This document shows, piece by piece, positions 16,669 to 24,598 of a stretch of DNA of 64,000 nucleotides; position 1 is the stretch's first letter; every line of letters begins with the position of its first letter. The DNA comes from Chlorobiota bacterium (GTDB lineage Bacteria; Bacteroidota; Ignavibacteria; Tepidaquicellales; OLB5), in the NCBI GenBank assembly GCA_022616535.1, contig JAKEEM010000046.1, positions 1 to 64,000 of the forward strand, read 5' to 3'. Under the pieces are notes generated by a model. It ran no database searches and was not told the DNA's origin. It saw nothing but the letters and a program-made list of their open reading frames with translations. Made by a program: the position numbers and the translations under genes.

Positions 16669-17763
16669 TTAAATAAAAATCAAAAAAACAAAGGTGATAA
16701 AAAGCATAAAATGTATAAATCCCTGAAGAGCGTTGCTTTCCCCGTCCTTGCAGCTAAAGATTGCAACAAGGAGCGAGATTATAACCATTCCCGATTGAAT
16801 AGGAGTTAAGCCAAGAGATATGTCTTTACCGATAATCAGGCCTACAACCAGAACAGCAGGAATTGTAAGCGAAACCGTCGATAGCATTGAACCCAGTGAA
16901 ATATTTATAACTCTCTGCATATCATCGCTAAGCCCTGCACGTATTGCAGTTAAGCCCTCGGGAGAAACTATGATTAAAGCTATTATAAGTCCCGCCGCTC
17001 CAGCCGGCAGGTGAAGCTTTTCTATACCGTCATCCACAAAAACCGATAAGCTTTCGGCAAGAAATGAAATCGATGCAATAGTTGCTGCAAGCATGACCGA
17101 GTGGTAAGGAATACTGATTTCCTTTTTCGAGGGGGGATTGTGAATCGCTTCCCCGGAATTTTTTGTATGCTCGAACTTAAAATAGTAGTTGTGCTCCTTT
17201 GACTGCATTCTTAAAAAAAAAGAGTATAAAATCAAGCAAGTTATAATGAGGAAGATTTCATAGATATAATACTTTTCAAAGTTTAAAATAAGCGGCAGGA
17301 ACATTCCAAGTCCAATAACTGCAAAAATCATTGAAAAAAATGAATTCGCGCTTTTGATATTATATTTTTGCTCACTGTATTTTAATCCCCCAAGAAGCAT
17401 TATCAGCCCGGTTAAGCCGTTTAGCAAAATCATCAGTGTGGAAAAAATCGTATCCCTGGCTACTTCAGTGTCATTATCACCGTGCAGCATCATCACAGAT
17501 ACCATTATTATTTCAACCGTTACGGCTGAAAGTGTAAGAATCATTGTGCCGAAGGGCTCACCAAGCTTGTAAGCAAGCAGCTCCGCGTGGTGAACAACAC
17601 CTATTGCCGCAAATATTATAACGCCGAAGACTAAAAAAAACAGAATCGCTTCGGCAGGAAATGACTGCTTAATAAACGGGCTGTTTCCTATTACCGATGA
17701 TATTATAAGAGTCAGAATTGCGAGCAGAAAAGCAGCTTCTCTGACTGCAAATTTCTTTATCAT
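16669..17763 (-). CDS. Calcium/proton antiporter (ChaA/CaCA family)
   Basis: The 364-residue integral membrane protein has about eleven hydrophobic helices. The first alpha-repeat motif is GTMILTLSAVTVEIIMVSVM with its conserved Glu, and the second is IIVSPEGLTAIRAGLSDDMQ, also with a Glu, followed by INISLGSMLSTVSLTIPAVL. These paired acidic motifs are the ion sites of CaCA exchangers. It resembles y4hA-type ionic transporters. It probably exports Ca2+ (possibly Na+ or K+) against protons. The CapA-like gene follows after 6 bases, so they are likely cotranscribed. Confidence 0.9.
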   Translation of the reverse strand: MIKKFAVREAAFLLAILTLIISSVIGNSPFIKQSFPAEAILFFLVFGVIIFAAIGVVHHAELLAYKLGEPFGTMILTLSAVTVEIIMVSVMMLHGDNDTEVARDTIFSTLMILLNGLTGLIMLLGGLKYSEQKYNIKSANSFFSMIFAVIGLGMFLPLILNFEKYYIYEIFLIITCLILYSFFLRMQSKEHNYYFKFEHTKNSGEAIHNPPSKKEISIPYHSVMLAATIASISFLAESLSVFVDDGIEKLHLPAGAAGLIIALIIVSPEGLTAIRAGLSDDMQRVINISLGSMLSTVSLTIPAVLVVGLIIGKDISLGLTPIQSGMVIISLLVAIFSCKDGESNALQGFIHFMLFITFVFLIFI

Positions 17764-17924
17764 TAGCGCTAAAATACTAATTTAAGCAAATATAGACAAA
17801 CCAGATGATTTCAGATTTGAGATTGAAAAAGCCATTCTGAATCTAACTGTAAACTTACCTCCCGACCATTTCCTACATAGAGGACCCTACAGATACGGCG
17901 GGCACAGTATGAGACCCTATGAAA

Positions 17925-20900
17925 TTACCTGACTTTTTGCTTTACAACGGACTCGAGTTCAGAAACCCTGCTGTTAGACCAATCCAAAAACCATTTTTCA
18001 TCGGATTTGCTTTTTCTGTGATTGATTACGTCTATAACATTTTCAAAAAGCGGCTGGTTAGAATTTACAAAATAAATTAACACCTTTTCAATTACAGATT
18101 TGAAGTTTTCGTCCGATAAATTATTTAACGAATACAGAAACGCGTTTAATGATTTATTATCACCTGTAACGATGTTAATATCGTTGATGTAATTCATGTA
18201 AAGGTCTCCGAAGTTTTCGAGTGCATCGGCAACCAAAAACCTCACACCGTAATAATCATCATTTAACAGGCTGATTAAAACGGGAATATTCGTCTCCTGC
18301 TTATAGTTGTTAAAGGCAAATGCAATATCTTTTTTATAAAGCTTTTTATAGGAATTTTCCTGAGTCAATTCAATCAGCCTGTCACTGACTCTTTTTATAA
18401 ATTCAACTTCTGATGTATCATATTTAATTTTGCCCAAGGCATTAACAGCGGATGAGCGGATTTTAAAATTATCATCATATGTAAGCTGAAGGAGAATATC
18501 TTTACCCCGGGGATTTCTTGTTTCCCCAAAGATATAACACGCAAAGCTAACTTCAGGCTGTGTCATTGAGTTTCTGTCAGACAAATATTTTTCAAGCACT
18601 GTTAAAAGTGCATCAGCTATGGATTTTTTAATTTTCTGAGATAAGACGCGCATTACTTGAGTTTCCCTGTGGTCTTCGGTTTTGAGCTTTGTCAAGATAA
18701 ATCCAGCGGTTGTAATGCTGTCCTGGATTAGCTTTCTGAATCCGTACTCCTGCCAGAGTGAAAATCTCGGCTCAAGGGTCTTTGCCATCATGAAATATTC
18801 CGGTATTGTGTAATCTCTTATTATTTGAAGCGGAAGAGCATCGCGACCTAAAATAGTTATGTCTTTAAAGATTGTATCAACCGGCACTTTAAAATCATCT
18901 ACGTTAAGCTGTGAAGGCAGGTCACTTAAATAAAAATCGTTGAATACTCCCCAAACTGATGAATTAACGAGCGTGCTGTCGAACCCCGGGTTTGAGTAGT
19001 AATCCTCGCCTGAGGCATCGAGAAAAATTCCAAGACTGCCGTATTCCCTGCGCGGATTGCCGTATCCGCGCGTGTTTGAAGGAAACTTGTTGAGGTAACC
19101 ATCAACTCCGCTTTCGTCTATCAGAATGCCGATACCATCCGCATTGCCCGCACCCTGGGAGAGCGAGTAAGCGGAATAGTTATCATTGCCTTTCACGTCC
19201 CAGAGCATGCCGAAGCCGAAATCATGCCCGCAGCCCTGGGAGACGCCGTTTGACTGGTAGAAATCCCAGCCGTCAAAATCTTTAAGCAATCCGACTGCCA
19301 AATGAATGCCTGCGCCCTGCGAATACTGGTAGCCGTTGTATTTATCATGCCCTGATTTATCGACGATTGCGCCGAGCGAATACCAGTACGCCCCGCCCTG
19401 CCCAAAAATATCGGTGTTGTAAATGTCGTTGCCCTCGCCTTCAATGATTAAGCCGATTCCGCCTGCGTAATAGGGACGAAGTCCGAGCCCGTAGCCCTGG
19501 CACATTGAAACGTAGTGGTCATTATATCGCCCGATATCAAGTGAGCGGGAATCGACAAGGTATGAATCATTGCCCTTGTTATCAATGATTGCGCCAACTC
19601 CCTGCGTCATTCCAAACCCCTGCGAGTATGAGTTTGCGATGTAGAAATCATTTCCTTCCCTGTCAACAATCAGTCCAACACCGAAACATCCTGCGCCGAG
19701 CGAAAACGTAACGCCCTTGTATGTGTCATTGCCCTTTTCATCGTAAAGCAAGCCCAGCCCGCCGATTGCAGCGCCCAAATTTCCCGCACCTTTGGATTCG
19801 TAAATATCGTCGCCTTCTTTATCGAAGATAAATGATGAGCTTAACAACCCGCCTGCGAGCGCGAAATCGCTTGAGGTTGTGTAATAATCGTTGCCGGAGA
19901 GGTCGATTATACATCTGAAGCCCCCCTCCTGCGTCAAGACTTCGGATGGTAAACCCCTTTTATTTTTGGTAGATTTTTCGTTTTCAATTTTATACACATC
20001 ATCGCCGCCGAAGTCGATTATGAAATCGAAATCACCCGTGTAAATATTTTTCCTCGGCCCGCCGATTGCAATGCGGATGTTGTCTTCGTCATAGTAGTAG
20101 TAGTAGAAGCTGCCTTGGAGATTTTTATTGTTATAATTTTTTAATTCCGGTAAATCTTTTATATCGAGTGAATCTTTTGAATATTTATAAACGTTATTAC
20201 ACATACTGAACGAATTGAAACCACAGAAATCAACCAAAATGTAATCTAGTTTACTTAGAATATCCATTGTCATCTTTGACATCATTATTGAAGTATCTCT
20301 CATTTGATTAAACTTGAAAATATCAAAATTACTGGGGTCATCAACATCAGATTCTTCAAGGATTGATAAAATGTTTTTGGTTAAAAATTCTATGTCAGGC
20401 CGCGAAAAATTTGTTGCTAAAGTGTCTTGAAAGTGTTTTGTCTTTTTAAGTACAAACAACATTCTATCAGTTAAGGGAAGTTTTGATTTTATTAGTTCTT
20501 TATAAATAACAGTAATTCGGGGAAGCCAATCACCATACAAATGGAAAATAAATTCCAGATTCGCAAAATTAAATTGCATAATTTTATACAAGGTCTCATA
20601 TAAATCCAAATCAGCCAAAGTGATTAAGTCGTCGGTTAGAATCATAGTTTCATTTGATGGACTGCCATATTTTTTCATACGTAACGGATTAACGAGCATA
20701 TCCTTAACCAAAGGGAGCATAAGCTTTGCATCGTTGGTGGGTGATTTTTCACCCGCGGTGAAGAACTCAACCGGTATGGTTATGTCCTCTCTGGTTAAGC
20801 CGCGGTAGGTTAGAGTGTAATCAAGAATGTCGTTAATGTTACGCTCCTGCGAAGCGGTGTAAAAAGTAAATAGTAAACAGTAAAGAGTAAATAATAAACA

Positions 20901-20927
20901 GTGAACCGCAAATAAGCGTTTTGGCAT
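17925..20927 (-). CDS. Secreted protein with GND-Y repeats and C-terminal HEAT-like repeats
   Basis: From ATG at 20927 the product has 1000 residues (an upstream ATG at 20972 adds 15). MPKRLFAVHCLLFTLYCLLF is a signal peptide. Residues about 300-640 hold at least ten copies of a 30-45-residue unit ending G-x-x-x-D-x-x-G-N-D-x-Y, for example GLIVDREGNDFY, GAIIDNKGNDSY and GILIDESGVDGY, separated by SQGAG-type turns, as in a beta-solenoid or metal-binding repeat. The last 300 residues look like HEAT-type helical pairs (AVNALGKIKYD; LVADALENFGDLYMN). No family name is known to me. A surface or periplasmic role is likely. Confidence 0.8.
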   Translation of the reverse strand: MPKRLFAVHCLLFTLYCLLFTFYTASQERNINDILDYTLTYRGLTREDITIPVEFFTAGEKSPTNDAKLMLPLVKDMLVNPLRMKKYGSPSNETMILTDDLITLADLDLYETLYKIMQFNFANLEFIFHLYGDWLPRITVIYKELIKSKLPLTDRMLFVLKKTKHFQDTLATNFSRPDIEFLTKNILSILEESDVDDPSNFDIFKFNQMRDTSIMMSKMTMDILSKLDYILVDFCGFNSFSMCNNVYKYSKDSLDIKDLPELKNYNNKNLQGSFYYYYYDEDNIRIAIGGPRKNIYTGDFDFIIDFGGDDVYKIENEKSTKNKRGLPSEVLTQEGGFRCIIDLSGNDYYTTSSDFALAGGLLSSSFIFDKEGDDIYESKGAGNLGAAIGGLGLLYDEKGNDTYKGVTFSLGAGCFGVGLIVDREGNDFYIANSYSQGFGMTQGVGAIIDNKGNDSYLVDSRSLDIGRYNDHYVSMCQGYGLGLRPYYAGGIGLIIEGEGNDIYNTDIFGQGGAYWYSLGAIVDKSGHDKYNGYQYSQGAGIHLAVGLLKDFDGWDFYQSNGVSQGCGHDFGFGMLWDVKGNDNYSAYSLSQGAGNADGIGILIDESGVDGYLNKFPSNTRGYGNPRREYGSLGIFLDASGEDYYSNPGFDSTLVNSSVWGVFNDFYLSDLPSQLNVDDFKVPVDTIFKDITILGRDALPLQIIRDYTIPEYFMMAKTLEPRFSLWQEYGFRKLIQDSITTAGFILTKLKTEDHRETQVMRVLSQKIKKSIADALLTVLEKYLSDRNSMTQPEVSFACYIFGETRNPRGKDILLQLTYDDNFKIRSSAVNALGKIKYDTSEVEFIKRVSDRLIELTQENSYKKLYKKDIAFAFNNYKQETNIPVLISLLNDDYYGVRFLVADALENFGDLYMNYINDINIVTGDNKSLNAFLYSLNNLSDENFKSVIEKVLIYFVNSNQPLFENVIDVINHRKSKSDEKWFLDWSNSRVSELESVVKQKVR

Positions 20928-20963
20928 AGTTAAATATAAAGGATTGAAAAATATAATGAAATG

Positions 20964-21034
20964 CACGACCACCCCGTCACTTCCTGCCTGCAGCAGGCAG
21001 GCGTGCCACCCCTCCTAAAAACAGGAGGGGAGCT
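20964..21034. repeat. Compound REP-like element (two nested hairpins)
   Basis: CCTGCCTG and CAGGCAGG (20983-21001, loop CAG) form a perfect 8-base stem. CCCCTCCT and AGGAGGGG (21009-21030, loop AAAAAC) form a second. The element lies between divergent genes and shares its parts with the elements at 1327-1392 and 8170-8209. Confidence 0.65.
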
Positions 21035-21107
21035 TTTAATGGAAACAAAACTTGTTCAGCTAAAGTATATCAATTAACAACATAAACGTAATTACAAGAG
21101 GTGTAAA

Positions 21108-22040
21108 ATGAAATACGCAAAAACGCTGGCTTTGGCATACATTATACCGTTCATCGTAGCTTTTAACGGCTGCGGGAATTCCGATAAACAAACATCAGGC
21201 GATAAAAGAGTTATAACGACTGATATGGAATCTTCCCCTCCGCAGACAATCGAGGATTTAGCACTGTTAAAAGTTGATGAAAAGGTATCACAAAACGAAA
21301 GCGACGGAAACATCCAGCAAATCAATTACCGGCAGCAGACGGAAAATTATAATTTGCAGGATAAAAGGATGATAATCCGCTCAGGAACCATGAGCATTGA
21401 ATCCGATAATTTTAACGAAACCGAGGCAAAGGTTAAGCAGATTGTAAACGGACTAAACGGCTATGTTACGAATTCTTCTTCCCAATTAAATGCAAGCGGC
21501 AAGAAGCAGGGCGCAATTACAATAAGAGTTGCCGCAGACAGATTCGACGCGCTGCTTGAGGAGCTTGCCAAAATCGGAAAGGTTATGAACCAGAACATAA
21601 ACGGGCGCGATGTTACGGAGGAGTATATGGATTCCGAAGCAAGATTAAAGACACAGGGAGAGCTTGAATCACGCTTGCTTAGACTGCTTGCAGAAAAGAC
21701 GGCTAACTTAACCAGCATTGTTGAAGTTGAGCAGAAGCTTGCACAGGTGAGGGAAAACATTGAAAAGACCGAAGGCAGAATGAGATTTTTGAAAGACCAG
21801 GCGGCGTTTTCAACCTTGACGGTTTCGGTTTATGAGCCCGCTATTCTTAACACATCTTCAGGCGGCGGATTCTTCCATGAAATAGGGCAGGGAGTTAAAA
21901 GAGGTCTGACAGGATTCACCTCCGTTGTAAGCGGAATAATTACCTTCGTAATTGCATTATCGCCTGTGCTTGCAATAGCCGGAATTATCTTATTTATAGT
22001 TGTAAGAATTTTAAAGAAAAGAAAATTAGCGAAAGCATAA
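21108..22040 (+). CDS. DUF4349 domain lipoprotein
   Basis: The 310-residue protein begins with a lipoprotein signal ending AFNGC. The DUF4349 core is visible as MIIRSGTMSIESDNFNETEA, VNGLNGYVTNSSSQLN, ITIRVAADRFDALLEELAKI and GRDVTEEYMDSEARLKTQGE, followed by a long coiled coil (LLRLLAEKTANLTSIVEVEQ). It ends in a transmembrane helix (IVSGIITFVIALSPVLAIAG, then a KKRK tail). The family is an envelope protein of unknown function. A good GAGG ribosome site precedes the ATG and a strong terminator follows. Confidence 0.88.
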   Translation: MKYAKTLALAYIIPFIVAFNGCGNSDKQTSGDKRVITTDMESSPPQTIEDLALLKVDEKVSQNESDGNIQQINYRQQTENYNLQDKRMIIRSGTMSIESDNFNETEAKVKQIVNGLNGYVTNSSSQLNASGKKQGAITIRVAADRFDALLEELAKIGKVMNQNINGRDVTEEYMDSEARLKTQGELESRLLRLLAEKTANLTSIVEVEQKLAQVRENIEKTEGRMRFLKDQAAFSTLTVSVYEPAILNTSSGGGFFHEIGQGVKRGLTGFTSVVSGIITFVIALSPVLAIAGIILFIVVRILKKRKLAKA

Positions 22041-22092
22041 AACACGTTAGCAGCAATTGCCTTTAATAAGGGCAATCTCCCCCGCAGCTAAG

Positions 22093-22135
22093 TAGAACAA
22101 AAAGGGCTTAGAAATAAGCCCCCGTTCTATTTTTA
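22093..22135. terminator. Bidirectional intrinsic terminator
   Basis: GGGCTTA/TAAGCCC (loop GAAA) lies inside TAGAAC/GTTCTA arms and is followed by a T run; the complementary side also has an A-rich flank. It separates the convergent DUF4349 and T9SS genes. Confidence 0.8.
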
Positions 22136-22151
22136 AATTATTAGATTTAAG

Positions 22152-23399
22152 CTACTTTACAAGAATCATTTTTTTAGTTTCAGTGAATTCCCCTGCTTGT
22201 AAACTGTAAAAGTAGGCTCCCGATGTTAAATCGGAACCATTGAAACTGACTTCATATGTACCAGGAGTTAGCTGCTCGTTAACAAGCGAGGCGGTTTCTT
22301 TGCCAAGCGCATCAAACACGGTAAGAGCGACTCGGCGAGCAACCCCTGCAGGCAGCTCAAAACGAATCTTTGTAACTGGGTTAAAGGGGTTGGGATAATT
22401 CTGACTTAATGAGAAAGATGCGGGAATCTCAGTGGAAATTTGAGTTATGCCGGTGACTTCGGATGCATTCCTTTGGTAAATTCCCCCGCTTGTGGCGGCT
22501 AAAATTTTATTATTGAAAATGACAAGTTTATCAATGTTGCTTAGAAAGGGCAGTCCTTGCCCGAAATTTTCCCATAAGATTCCGTCATTTGTTGATTTAT
22601 AAATCCCGGAGCCGCCGAATTTTAGCGATGAAACAAGCACTGCGTTTACCCTGACAAAGCTTGAGGTATAGGGGTCAGGTGAATAACCGTTAGAGCGCTC
22701 AAGCCAGCTGGAGCCGTTGTTGGTCGAAAGCCACGCGCCGTGAATTGTTCCTGCAAACAGCTTTCCCGGCTCGGAAAAAAAAGTTATCGAAGGAACGCTG
22801 ATTGAGCTTAAGCTGTTCCATGTTATGCCGTTATCGGTGGAAAAATAACCGTTTGGTTGATTCCCGGTTTCGCGCGCAGCAAATATTGTTCCGTTATGAA
22901 GCGTAAAATTTTTCGCCCATATATGCATTCCCGTGATGTTAGTTGCAAGCCAGCTTTCTCCGCCGTTGGTTGAGCGGTAAAGTCCCGTATATGCTCCCGT
23001 AAACAAATTGTTATTATGCTCAAAGATTGATTCGCAGAACTCATAGTTTGCGCCGTTTCCGATAATAATTCCCGTGCTTTTTTTAATCCAGTTTGCACCG
23101 AAGTTGGTCGATTTGTAAATACCGTCAAAAGTTGCAGCGTATAATGAACCGCCGTTGCTGATAACCTGCACACATTGCAAAGCCTGGGGATTGTTTAATC
23201 CGCTTGAGATTTGAACCCAGCTTAGCGTTCCGTCTGTTGATTTATAAACGCCGTTATTTGCAGTCGCAGCGTAAACAATGCCTCCGCTGATGTAAATATC
23301 CTGCACATAGTTTACGGGGAATGAATTAATCTTCTGCCAGTCCGAATACAGGCAGGCAGAGTAAAGGAGGGCTGAAAAAATGATAAGAAATTTTTTCAT
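22152..23399 (-). CDS. Secreted BNR/sortilin-like repeat protein with type IX secretion sorting domain
   Basis: The 415-residue protein has a signal peptide (MKKFLIIFSALLYSACLYSD), then repeated blades with the Asp-box style GVYKSTDGTLSWVQIS, GIYKSTNFGANWIKKS, GLYRSTNGGESWLATN, GAWLSTNNGSSWLERS. The C-terminal 85 residues are a type A T9SS sorting domain (QNYPNPFNPVTKIRFELPAG; SGAYFYSLQAGEFTETKKMI). It is a beta-propeller-like protein delivered to the cell surface; the ligand is unknown. It is the first of three T9SS cargoes in the window and follows 18 bases after the gene at 23418. Confidence 0.88.
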   Translation of the reverse strand: MKKFLIIFSALLYSACLYSDWQKINSFPVNYVQDIYISGGIVYAATANNGVYKSTDGTLSWVQISSGLNNPQALQCVQVISNGGSLYAATFDGIYKSTNFGANWIKKSTGIIIGNGANYEFCESIFEHNNNLFTGAYTGLYRSTNGGESWLATNITGMHIWAKNFTLHNGTIFAARETGNQPNGYFSTDNGITWNSLSSISVPSITFFSEPGKLFAGTIHGAWLSTNNGSSWLERSNGYSPDPYTSSFVRVNAVLVSSLKFGGSGIYKSTNDGILWENFGQGLPFLSNIDKLVIFNNKILAATSGGIYQRNASEVTGITQISTEIPASFSLSQNYPNPFNPVTKIRFELPAGVARRVALTVFDALGKETASLVNEQLTPGTYEVSFNGSDLTSGAYFYSLQAGEFTETKKMILVK

Positions 23400-23417
23400 G
23401 TTAAGTTTTTTAGAAAA

Positions 23418-23948
23418 TTACTTTTTCGGGTCGTATTTCCTTAAATATTTAATGCTCTTCAAAAGCTGCTGCGCTTGTTCATAATCCTTATCTCCCGGCT
23501 TAATTTTTTTTAGATACTCCTCGGCTTTATCGTAGTCTTTTTCAGCCAGATATTTTGAGCCGAGCAGAAAATCATCGCTCGGGAAAACGTCTTTCATATC
23601 GTCATCTGAGGTTTTTGTATTTTCTTTTACGTCCTCGCCTGGAGACTCGATCTTTTTTTCTGTTTTGCGGTTGTCAGTTTTATCAGACTCAGAATACGAG
23701 ATAAAGAACACCGCAATGCCTGCGATTAAGACCACTGCAAATGCAGCCATTGAGAGCACTATCGCCCGTGCGCCGCCGGATTTTTTGCCGGATGAAGCTG
23801 CAATAAAAGGGTTTGTATAGAAAGGAAGTATAAACTTGTTATAATAGTCGGGGTCAGCCGTTTTGTAATGAGCCGCAAGCTCGTCAAAATACTGACGGCT
23901 TGATTTCCAGTACATTTCAAGCTCTTCTTTTGATGGTCCTGATGCCAT
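23418..23948 (-). CDS. Single-pass membrane protein with helical-repeat C-terminus
   Basis: The 176-residue product begins MASGPSKEELEMYWKSSRQY, has one transmembrane segment (AIVLSMAAFAVVLIAGIAVFF, about residues 62-82), a charged linker (TDNRKTEKKIESPGEDVKEN) and a C-terminal stretch resembling one or two TPR units (LLGSKYLAEKDYDKAEEYLK). It is probably an inner-membrane anchor with a periplasmic helical domain. No family is recognised. It precedes the T9SS protein by 18 bases. A palindrome at 23996-24015 lies 48 bases upstream of its ATG. Confidence 0.65.
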   Translation of the reverse strand: MASGPSKEELEMYWKSSRQYFDELAAHYKTADPDYYNKFILPFYTNPFIAASSGKKSGGARAIVLSMAAFAVVLIAGIAVFFISYSESDKTDNRKTEKKIESPGEDVKENTKTSDDDMKDVFPSDDFLLGSKYLAEKDYDKAEEYLKKIKPGDKDYEQAQQLLKSIKYLRKYDPKK

Positions 23949-23995
23949 ATATAGCCGCTCCCAAGCAAAGATAAGGGTAAAAGTTTAAATATGCA

Positions 23996-24015
23996 TTACA
24001 CTATATACAGTGTAA
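23996..24015. promoter_or_regulatory. Palindromic candidate operator
   Basis: TTACACT and AGTGTAA are perfect 7-base arms around ATATAC. The site is 48 bases upstream of the minus-strand gene starting at 23948 and 62 bases before the promoter of the non-coding RNA at 24111. The binding factor is unknown. Confidence 0.45.
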
Positions 24016-24076
24016 ATTACTACGAGGTGTAAAGTTATAAACACAAAAAATGAAGTAATGTCCAATTTTTTTCCTC

Positions 24077-24111
24077 TTGACAAATCTTTTCAATTCCGTA
24101 TATTTGCAATT
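24077..24111 (+). promoter_or_regulatory. Strong promoter for the structured RNA
   Basis: TTGACA (24077-24082), 16 bases, then TATATTTG (24099-24106), which fits both the sigma-70 consensus and the Bacteroidota TAnnTTTG element. The predicted transcript start is about 24111, with no protein start for almost 500 bases. Confidence 0.65.
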
Positions 24112-24256
24112 AAGAAGTTTAGTGAGCTAAACATCGTTCTTTGGTAATTCTCATATATGAGATTTTAAAAAGCAGCAGGAGATAGCTAGGTAAGGGTGGC
24201 TATCGTTTTTAGTAGGAGTGCTCCCAGTACTTCGAACGAACCTGCTGCATTTTTTT
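24111..24256 (+). ncRNA. Candidate structured non-coding RNA, family not recognised
   Basis: The predicted 146-base transcript folds almost entirely into helices: GTTTAG/CTAAAC (24117-24132, loop TGAG), the palindrome TCTCATATATGAGA (24149-24162), and a closing stem GCAGCAGG/CCTGCTGC (24172-24179 with 24241-24248). That stem encloses two arms, GATAGC/GCTATC (24181-24204) and AGTAGGAG...CTCC...TACT (24211-24231), making a three-way junction. Seven T residues follow the closing stem, as in an intrinsic terminator. No ORF of note is inside. It is not tmRNA, SRP RNA or RNase P RNA by sequence, and I cannot match it to a known riboswitch. Confidence 0.6.
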
Positions 24257-24354
24257 AAATGAAAAGCCGTATAAAAATGAACAAGGCGGAATCTGTTAAA
24301 GTGACACTTTAAAAGCTCCGCCCTTTCATTTGATACGGGGGCTTTGTATCAAAT
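24257..24354 (+). other. Second structured element with competing pairings
   Basis: AAATGAAA (24257-24264) pairs with TTTCATTT (24324-24331) around GGCGGA/TCCGCC (24285-24290 with 24317-24322) and TTAAAGT/ACTTTAA (24296-24312, loop GAC). A second hairpin, ATTTGATAC/GTATCAAAT (24328-24354), uses part of the same bases, and AAAGCC..GTAT can also pair with the GGCTTT and ATAC of its loop side. The exclusive pairings look like a switch or an attenuator ahead of the gene at 24599. The remaining bases to 24598 show no gene. Confidence 0.45.
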
Positions 24355-24598
24355 ATAATTATGAAATCTTAAATTATAGTTTTTTTACTTTCAGCAACAG
24401 CTATTATGCTTTTTATGCAATAAGTCAGCTTCTTCATCTCCTACTATTTAATTACATTAGTTACACAGCAAATATAGAACAAAGATTAAACCGAAGTCAA
24501 AGAAAAATTTTCTCATTTGTCGAAATGAAATATTTTAATGACGGGGAAAAATCTTGCTTTTTAATTTAAAATTAAGGATTTTGAGAGAAAATTGTCGA

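Noticed and set aside
17764-21107. CRISPR array suspected from the repeated units in the GND gene
   Set aside because: The repeats are coding, of unequal length and degenerate at DNA level, with no constant spacers.
24330-24569. ORF of 79 residues in the structured RNA region
   Set aside because: It begins inside a hairpin, has no ribosome site and has the composition of AT-rich non-coding DNA.
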